Shown: positions 47,049 through 55,219, numbered from the stretch's first letter. The stretch is DNA of 62,154 bases from Marinobacter algicola DG893 (GCF_000170835.1 NZ_ABCP01000020.1:1-62154), one strand, 5' to 3'. Numbers and translations: made by a program. The notes: generated by a model from the sequence alone, not told the origin.

Positions 47049-47228
47049 ATGCCTCTTATCGGATGGGTTATTGTCCTAGTTGCTTTCGCCCTGATAGTCG
47101 GCAGCCTGATGGTGCTGCGTGACAATGCGAACAGCATGAAAATTTCTGATGAAAAGATGAAAAAGATTCAGGAGCGCAAGGCCGAAATCGAGGCGGAGGA
47201 GAGCGCGGAAGACCGGGAGCAATGGTAA
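47049..47228 (+). CDS. Small membrane protein (DUF2897-like)
   Basis: A 59-residue protein. It starts MPLIGWVIVLVAFALIVGSL, one membrane helix, followed by a charged, probably helical tail rich in Lys, Glu and Asp (EKMKKIQERKAEIEAEE). This matches what I recall of the small DUF2897 proteins of gammaproteobacteria. AAGGAG lies eight bases before the ATG. It sits alone, transcribed rightward between tag and the MHYT gene. Function unknown. Confidence 0.82.
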   Translation: MPLIGWVIVLVAFALIVGSLMVLRDNANSMKISDEKMKKIQERKAEIEAEESAEDREQW

Positions 47229-47388
47229 GCCGCCGACCTCGCCATTATACATTTCACGAAAATTCACATTGTTTTTGAAACGATAGAACAACACCGCCCG
47301 TAAATGTGATGGATTTCTCATTTCACGGCAGTTTGGCCACTGGCGAAACTGATCGTGAACAGCCTCCATCCAGAAAACGGGTTTCAGA
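47229..47388. other. Intergenic region upstream of the MHYT gene
   Basis: An AT-rich 160-bp region without a gene. Nothing recognised beyond general A/T richness around 47240-47290, where the promoter may lie. No strong ribosome site is seen before the ATG at 47389. Confidence 0.3.
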
Positions 47389-48669
47389 ATGACGGGATAC
47401 TACGATTACACCCTGGTTGCCGCATCCTTTGTGATTGCGGTACTGGCGTCGTACAGCGCGCTCTACTTCGGCGCACAGCTTGTAACGCTCGAACAGGCAA
47501 AAGCCAGACTATGGCTGGTGCTCGGAGCTCTGACGATGGGGACCGGGGTCTGGGTTATGCATTTCGTAGGCATGCAGGCTTATGTGATGCCGATGGAAAT
47601 GAGCTACGACCTCACCATTACCCTGATTTCCTGGGTTGCCGCTGTGGGTGCCTCGGGACTGGCCCTGCATATCATCGGCAAGGACCGAGCGGGCGCGCTG
47701 CAGATCGTCATCGGCAGCCTGTTTATGGGCGGCGGCATTACGTCCATGCATTACGTCGGCATGGCGGCCATGGAGATGGAGCCGGGGATGCGTTACGACC
47801 CGGTTTTATTCAGTGCTTCCGTTGTTATTGCGGTCGGGGCCTCGGGTGTGGCCATGTTCATTTGTCGCCGTTTGCAGTCAATACAAGGCCTGAAAGGAAC
47901 CGCCCTCCAGCTCGGCGCCGCCCTGGCCATGGGCGTGGCTATCTGCGGTATGCACTACACTGGCATGGCCGCCATGATCTATCCTGAAAACGCCATGCCC
48001 GCCGCAGATAACCTGCTATCGGGTGATTGGCTGGGAGCTCCTCTGGCCCTGGTCAGTGGTGTGTTGATCCTGATTGCTCTCTATGCCTCCGCCAATGACG
48101 TCAAGCAACGCCGGAACGCTGAAATACAGGCGCTGGAGGAATCACAGCGTGTCGAGCGCAAAGCTCTGTACGATTCGACCACCGAACTGCCCAACCGGGC
48201 CAGCCTGGCGAATCATCTGGTCAGGGAACTGGCAAGGAGTGAAGCCGACAAACACGCGTTCGCCGTGCTCTACCTGGAGGTTGCCAACCATCGGGAGATT
48301 CCCGACAACCAAGCTGAAGACGCAATAGCCGCTCTGGCCAGGAGTGTTAGGGCAGCACTCGATGGAGGAACCTACCTGGCACGCCATTCAACCAGTGCGT
48401 TTGTGTTGCTCGTGACAAACCCCGCACACGATAAACACAGAGACATGTATCAGCGCCTTCGCAATCTTCCGACGGAAACAGACGGTGGCGTTACACTTGA
48501 ACTTCGAGCTGGGCAGAGTGTATTCCCCAATTCAGGTCGTAATAGCCGGATGCTGATGAAAAAAGCGATGGAAACCTTAGAGCTTCGAAAACTGGGGCTC
48601 GCCAGTCTGAACGAAGAGGTAAAATCGGCGGATTACTTCGAGGCGCGTTCAGCACTGCCGGAAACATGA
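47389..48669 (+). CDS. MHYT membrane sensor with degenerate GGDEF domain
   Basis: A 426-residue protein. The N-terminal MHYT domain spans seven helices and shows three motif copies: MHFVGM, MHYVGM and MHYTGM. The family is proposed to sense diatomic gases through copper. The C-terminal domain starts like a GGDEF domain (DSTTELPNRASLANHLVREL) but the signature is HSTSAF, so cyclase activity is very unlikely. No EAL domain follows. It may bind a partner or be a receptor. Its last 37 bp overlap the convergent hydrolase gene. Confidence 0.87.
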   Translation: MTGYYDYTLVAASFVIAVLASYSALYFGAQLVTLEQAKARLWLVLGALTMGTGVWVMHFVGMQAYVMPMEMSYDLTITLISWVAAVGASGLALHIIGKDRAGALQIVIGSLFMGGGITSMHYVGMAAMEMEPGMRYDPVLFSASVVIAVGASGVAMFICRRLQSIQGLKGTALQLGAALAMGVAICGMHYTGMAAMIYPENAMPAADNLLSGDWLGAPLALVSGVLILIALYASANDVKQRRNAEIQALEESQRVERKALYDSTTELPNRASLANHLVRELARSEADKHAFAVLYLEVANHREIPDNQAEDAIAALARSVRAALDGGTYLARHSTSAFVLLVTNPAHDKHRDMYQRLRNLPTETDGGVTLELRAGQSVFPNSGRNSRMLMKKAMETLELRKLGLASLNEEVKSADYFEARSALPET

Positions 48670-49313
48670 TGCTGGCGGGTCAACGTCTCCAGTTCAGTTT
48701 GCAGCCGGTCCAGCAACTGAGCTCTGACGGTAGGATGCACTCGTGACTCCGGGTAGCAGATGACCAATCGAACGTGGGATATGTGTTCGTCCTTGGGGAA
48801 GATAATATTCTCAAGGTCCTGGCCTGAGCGGCTGGCTTGCACCAGATTGCGCTCAGGCTTTTGATCGGAGCCAAGCCGGTCGCCCTCGGAGAAAAAATTC
48901 AGACATCTGGATACGTTGGCCGGCACTTCGCGGGGGTTGAACCCCCATTGGGCCGGCAGCGTTCGGCCCAAGCCATCCGCCGCAATGGTCACAACCAGGT
49001 CGACTGTGATGTCACGCCGGGCGAGTTCACGCGCCACCTTGATCGCCTCGAACCCGCCCTGACTATAGCCGACGATGGCTATCCTGCGGTTTGCGTCAGC
49101 CGCTTCGCTTAAATCGTCCGCGATTGCTTTTGTGGGATGCAAATGGCTGTACATGGTTGTGTCGCGGTAACCGGTTTCCCTCATCATGCGAAGCAGGTGC
49201 TTCCGCATAAGGTCATGGCCCATGAGGCCGTGAATCGCCGCCACCTTTGGTTCATTGAAACCCGGTTCAACCGCCGGGTAATCCGGTGCCTGGAAAAAAG
49301 GAATGCGTATCAT
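48633..49313 (-). CDS. Alpha/beta hydrolase-like protein
   Basis: A 226-residue protein. The nucleophile elbow is GYSQGG (in IAIVGYSQGGFEAIKVAREL), and AAIHGLMGHD near the N-terminus may supply the oxyanion hole. A later histidine near HISHVRLV could complete a triad. No signal peptide. Substrate unknown; lipase or thioesterase-like. Converges on the MHYT gene with 37-bp overlap. Confidence 0.72.
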   Translation of the reverse strand: MIRIPFFQAPDYPAVEPGFNEPKVAAIHGLMGHDLMRKHLLRMMRETGYRDTTMYSHLHPTKAIADDLSEAADANRRIAIVGYSQGGFEAIKVARELARRDITVDLVVTIAADGLGRTLPAQWGFNPREVPANVSRCLNFFSEGDRLGSDQKPERNLVQASRSGQDLENIIFPKDEHISHVRLVICYPESRVHPTVRAQLLDRLQTELETLTRQHHVSGSAERASK

Positions 49314-49328
49314 CGACGGCGTTTCTCT

Positions 49329-49362
49329 CTATTGGGAGGTGCTTTCTATTGGGAGGCGCTTT
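49329..49362. repeat. 17-bp tandem duplication across a stop codon
   Basis: CTATTGGGAGG(T/C)GCTTT occurs twice head to tail at 49329-49345 and 49346-49362, differing at one base. The second copy contains the stop codon and last four codons of the gene ending at 49346, so the duplication includes a spare stop. Confidence 0.85.
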
Positions 49363-49831
49363 GATCCACCAGCCGAAGCGCAATACCGATATGTTTCGCC
49401 CCGGCTTCAGTGTGGTGGCTGGATCCGAAAAGACTTACCCATTGGCCCGCTTCCAGCAACACCGTTCCCTGCGCGGAACTGGTGCCATCGCGAGTTGTGT
49501 ATTCACTGGCATAGGTAAGCTGAAACGAACCAGGAGGATTTTCCGCGGGGCTGATCTCGTATCCCATGGAGAGCGCCCGCGAAGCAACAAAGTTACTGTG
49601 TTCGGTTGTGACTGCTCCCACCCTCAGAACCCTCGACTCATCCAGAAACTCCGGCAACACATCGCCTGGGGCGCCACCAGGTGTGGTGGCCGGGCACTCA
49701 CAGTAGCGGATTTCCAGAAGCAAAGGCTTGCTGGCGAGGTAGTCAACCGATGTGGACTGGCCGGCTAACGTCAGGGCAGGCAGGGTGAAAAGTGCTGGCA
49801 AGCTGATATTGCGCAATGTCTTCCTTGGCAT
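49346..49831 (-). CDS. Exported protein of unknown function
   Basis: A 161-residue protein with a likely signal peptide (MPRKTLRNISLPALFTLPAL then TLAG). The mature part contains an RYCECP cysteine pair, and its beta-rich pattern (GSFQLTYASEYTTRDG, GTVLLEAGQWVSLFG) suggests a beta-sandwich. No family recognised. AGGAG precedes the ATG. A 17-bp duplication lies at its stop codon. Confidence 0.65.
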   Translation of the reverse strand: MPRKTLRNISLPALFTLPALTLAGQSTSVDYLASKPLLLEIRYCECPATTPGGAPGDVLPEFLDESRVLRVGAVTTEHSNFVASRALSMGYEISPAENPPGSFQLTYASEYTTRDGTSSAQGTVLLEAGQWVSLFGSSHHTEAGAKHIGIALRLVDQSASQ

Positions 49832-49851
49832 TTTGGGCTCCTGAAGTCGGT

Positions 49852-50211
49852 TTACACCACTGGCTCAGACCAAACGGCATACTCATTGCCATTGGGGTCC
49901 GAGAAATGAAAACGGCGACCGCCCGGAAATGAAAAAATGCCCTGCACGATGGTGCCACCTGAAGACGTTACTTTGTCGAGGGTGGCTTCCAGGTCCGTGC
50001 TGTAGAGGACAATCAGGGCACTGCCGTTGCTCGTGGTGGCGACCTTATCGGATTTGAAGAAGCCACCGTCCAGCCCGGCATTTTCAATGGCAACGTATTC
50101 CGGCCCGTAGTCTACAAACGACCAGCCAAACGCGCTGGTAAAGAACCGTTTCGTAACGTCAAGATCCCGTGAAGGGAGCTCAACATAGTTGATCTTTCCG
50201 GTTTCTTTCAT
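49852..50211 (-). CDS. VOC family (glyoxalase-like) protein
   Basis: A 119-residue protein with a vicinal-oxygen-chelate fold: YVELPSRDLDVTKRFFTSAF, GWSFVDYGPEYVAIEN, and ending SFPGGRRFHFSDPNGNEYAVW. A metal-dependent enzyme or antibiotic-binding relative is possible; substrate unknown. It is 20 bp before the exported protein and follows the SnoaL-like gene by 21 bp, so the three are likely cotranscribed. Confidence 0.83.
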   Translation of the reverse strand: MKETGKINYVELPSRDLDVTKRFFTSAFGWSFVDYGPEYVAIENAGLDGGFFKSDKVATTSNGSALIVLYSTDLEATLDKVTSSGGTIVQGIFSFPGGRRFHFSDPNGNEYAVWSEPVV

Positions 50212-50232
50212 GTCCTCTGGTCCCCGTCAGCG

Positions 50233-50610
50233 TCAGTTAGCCGAAGGCAGGTTGCCTCCCAGCATGTTCTCAACCACCGCTGCGTTATAGAAGGCTTCAA
50301 CTGTCTGGATCTTATCATCGCGCACACGAAACCAGACGGCCAGCCGTACATCCCCAATCGGTTCAAAGTTTGTCCGGTAATCCAGAATCGCGAATACGTG
50401 CTCCCCATCTGCACTGAGCTGCCGGAGAACGAGGTCTTTCTGGATGGCGGCCATGCCGAACTGGTAGGACAACATGTCATCCGGACTGAGGAAATGCATG
50501 TTCGGCCCCACATATTCAAACCCGTCGGCAACCAGCCACGCTTTTGCCTCATCAAAGCGATGAGCACGGGTATCGGCGATGAACTGCTCCACGACGTCTT
50601 TTGGCTGCAT
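50233..50610 (-). CDS. SnoaL/NTF2-like domain protein
   Basis: A 125-residue protein of the NTF2-like fold, starting MQPKDVVEQFIADTRAHRFD. The fold pattern (AKAWLVADGFEYVGPNMHFL; VWFRVRDDKIQTVEAFYNAA) is clear, but the function is open, since the fold serves many enzymes and stress proteins. The ATG at 50610 has GGAG seven bases upstream; an ATG at 50688 lacks one. Confidence 0.78.
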   Translation of the reverse strand: MQPKDVVEQFIADTRAHRFDEAKAWLVADGFEYVGPNMHFLSPDDMLSYQFGMAAIQKDLVLRQLSADGEHVFAILDYRTNFEPIGDVRLAVWFRVRDDKIQTVEAFYNAAVVENMLGGNLPSAN

Positions 50611-50727
50611 GTACAGACTCCATTCCAAAACAGGACGATTTAAATGCCTGGATCTGCGTAGATTGCATTGTTCTACCACCCAGATCAAAGCATAGCGATT
50701 ATTGTTCTCGTCGTGGAGTCTTAAACC

Positions 50728-51324
50728 TCATTTAATCCCTGGCATCCCGATGTATCCAGGCAGCGATTTTATACGGTCGATCCAGGCCCGGATGGCTGGG
50801 TATCGCTCGAGTGTTACGCCACCTTCCCAGCCGGTTGCAACATAGGGGAACACGGCACAGTCTGCGATGGTGGGCCGGCCCAATGCCAGCCATTGGTGTT
50901 CGCTGAGGTGCTTTTCGACCAACGGAAGAACTTTTGCGCTGACGGCCAAGGCCCTTTCCTTGTCCAGCGGGTATCCAAACTTGTCGATCAAACGGGCTGC
51001 ATTGGGGCCAGCGTGAATCTCGTTGGCGGCAGTCGACAGCCACTGCATGACTTCGCCCTGTTGTGCTGCGCCGTCTGGCCACCATTGGTTGCCGCCGTAT
51101 TGGCGGGCCAGATACACCAGAATCGCCTGGGAGTCGCGAAGTACAACGCCGTCATCGGCTAACACTGGCACCTGGCCCCAGGGATTGAGTTCGATAAACG
51201 GGGATCGTTTATGAGCCCCGCCAGGGAGGTCCACGGGTTCCAGCTCCAGATCAATGCCTGCTAATGCAGCAAACAGACGAACTTTGTAGCAGTTACCGGA
51301 CAATTCCAGATCGTACAGTTTCAT
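50728..51324 (-). CDS. Glutathione S-transferase family protein
   Basis: A 198-residue cytosolic GST. Thioredoxin-like N-terminus: MKLYDLELSGNCYKVRLFAA then FIELNPWGQVPVLADDGVVL and DSQAILVYLARQYG. The helical C-terminus includes LALGRPTIADCAVFPYVATG. The ATG at 51324 fits the family, with AGGAAG upstream; an upstream in-frame extension to 51501 is not GST-like. It follows the VOC gene by 19 bp. Confidence 0.9.
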   Translation of the reverse strand: MKLYDLELSGNCYKVRLFAALAGIDLELEPVDLPGGAHKRSPFIELNPWGQVPVLADDGVVLRDSQAILVYLARQYGGNQWWPDGAAQQGEVMQWLSTAANEIHAGPNAARLIDKFGYPLDKERALAVSAKVLPLVEKHLSEHQWLALGRPTIADCAVFPYVATGWEGGVTLERYPAIRAWIDRIKSLPGYIGMPGIK

Positions 51325-51343
51325 GAGAGATGCTTCCTTTAGG

Positions 51344-51790
51344 TTAGTGGTCGTTACTGGGGGGCGCGTCAGCATTCGCGGACTCGGGCAGTAACTGATT
51401 GAACTCCAGTACGTTCCTGTCGGGATCACGGATAAACAGGGTGATTCGGCGTGGGCCGAGACGATGGATGCCCTCGGTAATGGCAATGCCTGCCTGATCA
51501 AGCCAGTCCTTCATTGCGTAAAGATCGTCGACCACAAAGGCAGGGTGGGTCACACCGGGTAGCTTGACGGGCTCGTCCAGCAACACGTTCCGGCCGTGGG
51601 GCAAACGCGTGGCGTTGAAGATCAGGTTGATACGCACGCCGTCTGAGGTTTCCATCTCGTTGGCTTCATGCTTATCGAAGCGACGCACCTCCCGAAAGCC
51701 CAGCTGCTCGTAGAAAGCAATGGCTTGTTGGCGGTCGCTGACTCGAATACCGACGTGATCGTACTGACGAATCGGCTGAGGTTGTTCCAT
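51344..51790 (-). CDS. VOC family (glyoxalase-like) protein
   Basis: A 148-residue VOC protein: YDHVGIRVSDRQQAIAFYEQ, LGFREVRRFDKHEANEME, and FIRDPDRNVLEFNQLL, resembling glyoxalase I-type or dioxygenase metal sites (His and Glu in the first and last motifs). It lies 19 bp upstream of the GST gene and divergent from the LysR gene, so both are candidate targets of that regulator. Confidence 0.86.
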   Translation of the reverse strand: MEQPQPIRQYDHVGIRVSDRQQAIAFYEQLGFREVRRFDKHEANEMETSDGVRINLIFNATRLPHGRNVLLDEPVKLPGVTHPAFVVDDLYAMKDWLDQAGIAITEGIHRLGPRRITLFIRDPDRNVLEFNQLLPESANADAPPSNDH

Positions 51791-51926
51791 GGCAGATTAA
51801 ACTCCGAATGAGTGACTTGGTGTCACCAGTAAACGCCTTCACGCGGATTCAATAAATGCCGTCTACCTGTTAGGATTATTCAGGTTTTTGCACAAATCCC
51901 TGCCACACGCTGCGCGGTGCCTGCCG

Positions 51927-52838
51927 ATGGACAAACTCAAAGCCATGAGTACCTTTGTCGCCATTGTGGATCAGGGCAGCCTCTCCGCCGCCGCCGACAA
52001 ACTGGACCGATCCCCGGCCGCTGTCGTGCGAACCCTTGCCAGTCTGGAGCAGCATCTTGGCGTACGCTTGCTCAATCGCAGCACCCGCCGTATCGCCCTG
52101 ACCGATGAGGGGCGCGAATACCTCGATCACTGCCGCCGCATTCTCGCGGACATTCAGACCGCAGAGTTCCGACTGGACAGCCGACGCGCCGACCCCGCTG
52201 GCAAGCTGACGATCACTGCACCTGTCACGTTTGGTCGCCTGCACATTGCGCCACTACTGAACCAATGGCTAAAACAGAACCCCTCCATGAGCGCGGAACT
52301 GATCCTGCTTGATCGCGTTGTCGATGTTATTGAGGAAGGCTTTGATCTGGCCCTGCGTATTGGTCACCTGGCCGACAGCTCACTGGTGGCACGACAGGTC
52401 GGCAGTACGCCCTATGTACTCTGTGCGAGCCCTGAACTCATCGAACAACGAGGGCGGCCCAGCCACCCCGAACAGTTATCAGACTGGCCGACCGTGGGGT
52501 TCACGCCTGCCGGCGAGGTGTGGCAGTTTCAGGTAAAGGGAGAGCTGTGGGAGCAGCGCATTCGCCCGGTAGTCAGTGCGAACCAGATCGACACTGAACT
52601 CGCTGCCGCCCGTGAGGGCCTTGGCATTTGCCGGGTGCTGGCTTATCAGGCCCAGGAGGATTTTGAGCGCGGCACCCTGGTGCCGGTGTTGACGGAATAC
52701 AATGCTCCGGCGTTGCCGGTGCAGTTGGTGTTTCCGCACAGCCGCTTGCTATCACCACGAGTGCGGCAATTTTTGGATGCCGTGGTGGGGCCTTTGCAGG
52801 AAAGGCTCAGTGGGATGGCTGGCAACAAGTATCAATGA
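51927..52838 (+). CDS. LysR-family transcriptional regulator
   Basis: A 303-residue regulator. The N-terminal winged HTH is DKLKAMSTFVAIVDQGSLSA followed by DRSPAAVVRTLASLEQHLGV and LLNRSTRRIALTDEG; the rest is a type-2 periplasmic-binding-like effector domain. The ATG at 51927 is used because the HTH begins immediately after it; a TTG at 51888 is also in frame. It faces away from the VOC-GST pair. Confidence 0.93.
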   Translation: MDKLKAMSTFVAIVDQGSLSAAADKLDRSPAAVVRTLASLEQHLGVRLLNRSTRRIALTDEGREYLDHCRRILADIQTAEFRLDSRRADPAGKLTITAPVTFGRLHIAPLLNQWLKQNPSMSAELILLDRVVDVIEEGFDLALRIGHLADSSLVARQVGSTPYVLCASPELIEQRGRPSHPEQLSDWPTVGFTPAGEVWQFQVKGELWEQRIRPVVSANQIDTELAAAREGLGICRVLAYQAQEDFERGTLVPVLTEYNAPALPVQLVFPHSRLLSPRVRQFLDAVVGPLQERLSGMAGNKYQ

Positions 52839-52846
52839 CGACACGG

Positions 52847-52956
52847 CGCACAATTTCCAATTCCTCCTATGCTCTAATCATAGGCTAGGAGTGTCTAGTA
52901 GACCGGGGTAAGTCCAATCATAGGCCAGGAGTGTCTAGTAGACCGGGGTAAGTCCA
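52847..52956 (-). mobile_element. Remnant end of an IS3-like element
   Basis: On the minus strand from 52956 the sequence reads TGGACTTACCCCGGTC, then TACTAGACACTCC. It resembles the TGnACT-ACCCC...GACA tips of IS3-family elements as I recall them. About 80 bp in, ATAGGAGGAATTGGAAA looks like the ribosome site of a lost orfA. The tip is duplicated as a 40-bp tandem. The element body is absent. Family assignment is by memory only. Confidence 0.5.
52876..52955. repeat. Two tandem 40-bp repeats
   Basis: AATCATAGGC(T/C)AGGAGTGT, followed by CTAGTAGACCGGGGTAAGTC and C, occurs at 52876-52915 and 52916-52955 with one base difference. Each unit contains the small dyad GTCTA-G-TAGAC. There are only two units and no spacer, so this is not a CRISPR array; it fits a duplicated IS tip. 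Confidence 0.9.
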
Positions 52957-52983
52957 GAACGAACTGCAACAATTGGTTAGGCA
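52957..52983 (-). other. Half attC site
   Basis: On the minus strand GCCTAACCAATTG followed by TTGCAGTTCGTTC begins like a standard attC (R'' box GCCTAAC, then an attC-like arm with TTCGTTC). The complementary arm and the R' box (GTTRRRY) are missing because the IS-like tip begins at the next base. The site ends the nuclease cassette. Confidence 0.65.
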
Positions 52984-52992
52984 TGCTCACGT

Positions 52993-53853
52993 TTAGACAA
53001 ACAGTTCACGGACAGGGATGAAAGGTCTCCCTGTCTCTGCCGCTCGTCGAACTTTTGCTTCCAAAACATCTACTACGGACAGCCTTCGTCTGAGCATTTC
53101 CGACAAGTCAAAGCCGTCCATGCATACGATCCGCTTTCCCTTACCGAAAGCCTGAAGGCCGTCGCTGGAAAAACCACTGTTACTCAAGAATAAACCTCGG
53201 GACCAGAACGCCTTCTGGCTTAACTTACCTTCAAAGGTGTGTAGGTCCGCGGCTCCAGTCGGCGCGTTTTGCCATTTTGCTTCCAATAGGTAAGTTTCTT
53301 TATTCAATACGAAACTGCCATCTATCTGCTCGCCTATGAGACGAAACGAAGAGCGCGCAGAGAGTCCGTAAGCATCAAACAGGTCTTTTAGAAACCGCTC
53401 AAAAGCGAACCCGCGATTCTGTGGGGCTAGATCTGCTAGTTCAATAAGTTGGGAGAAGATACGCTGGCTTAGATTTTCATCAATTTGAACTTGTACTTCC
53501 TCATCCTTTGGCTGAGCCACAGGTTCACTATGTCCTCCCAGCCTTCGGATGATTTGCTTTAGAAGTTTTTCTGCAGAATCTGGAATAGGTTCATCTGAAT
53601 AGATCTCCCAACCTTCGCGCAGACCGTTCAAAAACAGCAAGACTTGTTCATCCGTTGCCAGCCGCCAAAATGAACGTGTTCTGTGAGCTTTTGAACCAGA
53701 CGCTTGATCGTAGTAGGAGTCGTAGATCGAAACGCCGACAACTTCTCTGAAAAAGTCATCGAATGTACGGTTTGAAAAACCAAGCACGTAGCCACTCGAC
53801 ATGCCTAGCTCACGCTCTAACTTCTGCTTTTCTATCAGACTGAGACTACTCAT
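52993..53853 (-). CDS. Nuclease-like protein (Mrr-type PD-ExK) with AbiJ-like N-terminus
   Basis: A 286-residue protein. The C-terminal half has an Mrr-type restriction-endonuclease pattern: GFAFERFLKDLFDAYGL, then IDGSFVLNKETYLLEAKWQ with D...ExK, and KAFWSRGLFLSNSGFS. The N-terminal module (SLIEKQKLERELGMSSGYVL, FSNRTFDDFFREVVGV, SGSKAHRTRSFWRL) matches what I recall of modules fused to abortive-infection proteins. A phage-defence role is inferred. The ATG lies right after a collapsed attC and lacks a clear ribosome site. Confidence 0.75.
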   Translation of the reverse strand: MSSLSLIEKQKLERELGMSSGYVLGFSNRTFDDFFREVVGVSIYDSYYDQASGSKAHRTRSFWRLATDEQVLLFLNGLREGWEIYSDEPIPDSAEKLLKQIIRRLGGHSEPVAQPKDEEVQVQIDENLSQRIFSQLIELADLAPQNRGFAFERFLKDLFDAYGLSARSSFRLIGEQIDGSFVLNKETYLLEAKWQNAPTGAADLHTFEGKLSQKAFWSRGLFLSNSGFSSDGLQAFGKGKRIVCMDGFDLSEMLRRRLSVVDVLEAKVRRAAETGRPFIPVRELFV

Positions 53854-53860
53854 TCATTTT

Positions 53861-53880
53861 GCCTAACAGCAGTTATATGG
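53861..53880 (-). other. Collapsed attC-like junction
   Basis: Minus strand ATATAAC-TGCT-GTTAGGC: an R''-like box and an R' box separated by only 4 bases, with no stem. The core TAACTGCTGTTA (53863-53874) recurs exactly at 55625-55636. It separates the two coding cassettes. Confidence 0.5.
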
Positions 53881-53887
53881 ACCATGA

Positions 53888-54778
53888 CTAAGCGTAGATA
53901 GCGATTGGGAGAATCTGAATCGCAGGCCCTTCGATTTCCATTGTGAGTTCGGGAATGTCAAATCCTTGGGTTGTACCCAACGCCGCAAATTGTTGAAAAA
54001 CCTGCTCTAATATATGGCTTGGCATCCGGCTTAAGGCTGTCTTCCTGATCAGATTGATCGATTCTGACGCGTCGCTAATACTTCTCACAACCTTTCCAAC
54101 AACCTTAAATTCCCCATCAACTAGGTCCGACATAACCGGGTCGTTTAGATAAAGTGACTCCACCGTGATTACGGCCTTGTGACCAGAGGGTAGATCACTT
54201 GCAGTCAAATCTACCGTGTTCCCGGATTTCAAAGCCTGAGAAAACTCTTCCATCTGTTTTTTGAGCTGGACGTTTTCATTAGGTTTTCCCTTTCCAGCTT
54301 TCCCTCCTTTACCATTATTCGGGGACTTGTCTTCAAACAAGACAGCCATCGACATCATTTCAGTCATCGTATCCATGATTTCGATGATGGGGTTTCGCTT
54401 GAGCTTTACGGTGAACTCAACGATTTGCCCAGCGTTGATGTGGCTCCCTTCATCGATTTGCTGAAGCAGTTTCTTTTCAGAAAGCGTGGTTCTCAACTGG
54501 TAAAAGAGCGAGGCTGGGGTATGGACGCGCTCCTCTTGAATAGAGTTATTGGTAGATGACTTATCCGACGTCTCTACTTCGGCTTTCAAGCCGATTTTAA
54601 AAAGAGATGATAGTGCCTCGCTCAAACCCAACGATGCAGATGCTGTACCAACTGATCCTGACTCACCGCCGTCTTGTTTGGTAACCGCAGTTACAGTTGA
54701 GATCCCTCCTTGAAGCATCGCAAGTAGGTCGAAAACCATCCTCTGATTGAGATAAACCGGGACTATCAGGTCATTCAT
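53888..54778 (-). CDS. Cassette protein of unknown function (DUF6414-like)
   Basis: A 296-residue protein beginning MNDLIVPVYLNQRMVFDLLA, followed by MLQGGISTVTAV. The start resembles a family I recall as DUF6414. A Gly/Ser-rich N-terminal segment (GGESGSVGTASASLG), a low-complexity Lys/Gly stretch (GKGGKAGKGKPNENVQLKKQ) and a coiled segment follow. No catalytic motif is recognised. It is the cassette immediately upstream of the nuclease cassette, which makes a functional pair possible but unproven. Confidence 0.65.
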   Translation of the reverse strand: MNDLIVPVYLNQRMVFDLLAMLQGGISTVTAVTKQDGGESGSVGTASASLGLSEALSSLFKIGLKAEVETSDKSSTNNSIQEERVHTPASLFYQLRTTLSEKKLLQQIDEGSHINAGQIVEFTVKLKRNPIIEIMDTMTEMMSMAVLFEDKSPNNGKGGKAGKGKPNENVQLKKQMEEFSQALKSGNTVDLTASDLPSGHKAVITVESLYLNDPVMSDLVDGEFKVVGKVVRSISDASESINLIRKTALSRMPSHILEQVFQQFAALGTTQGFDIPELTMEIEGPAIQILPIAIYA

Positions 54779-54792
54779 AGTTCAATTTCCAT

Positions 54793-54869
54793 ATAACGCC
54801 AGCCATAAACGGCGCCCTGACAAGGGCGTCCGGCGACCGTAGGGAGCGAATTTGATGGCTTTGTTAGCT
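54793..54869 (-). other. attC site (about 77 bp)
   Basis: Minus strand: AGCTAACAAAGCCATCAAA ... GACGCCCT-TGTC-AGGGCGCC ... GTTTATGGCTGGCGTTATA. The outer boxes GCTAAC and GTTATA and the arms AGCCAT/ATGGCT pair, as does the central 8-bp stem (one mismatch). The structure is that of an integron attC; the right R' box GTTATAT departs from GTTRRRY but is like VCR-type boxes. Confidence 0.75.
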
Positions 54870-55219
54870 GCGAACTACCGAACCGGAATGAAACCCGATC
54901 TTTGGCAACCAACATGACAGCCTGCTCCGTTTCTTTGGGGCACAAGCCTTAGCCAATGCACCTTGATAAAAACCACTACAGACGATGCGGTGAACGAACC
55001 TGAACTTCAGAGTAGCAGGTAAGCAAGGAACCAGGTTTCGGCGGACAGCCCCGCACGGTGAACACCCAAGCTTTTACCAACACCGCTGACCGACTGAGCT
55101 GCCAATCTGACAGCGGATTCTGACGGCCTTGGCAGAACACCGAAATTTCCGGTTTTACTGCCCGCCTGCGGCCAAGGCCCGATGGCACCCAGCCACTAAA
55201 AAGTGCAACGCACTACACA
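54870..55219 (-). other. Apparently non-coding cassette B body
   Basis: About 350 bp between two attC sites. An open frame of 70 codons on the minus strand (54976-55188, GTG start) is Arg/Pro-rich and unlike a real protein, and its frame is not kept in cassette A. The region contains the inverted-repeat element 55125-55179. Confidence 0.5.
55125..55179. repeat. Inverted-repeat element, copy 1
   Basis: GGCCTTGGC at 55125-55133 and GCCAAGGCC at 55171-55179 are perfect 9-bp inverted arms spanning 55 bp. Outside the right arm the sequence reads ATGGCACCCAGCCACTAAAA. The same arms, spanning 54 bp with a related flank, occur in cassette A. Confidence 0.82.

Noticed and set aside
52876..52955. Possible CRISPR array
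   Set aside because: Only two adjoining repeats with no spacers and no cas genes.
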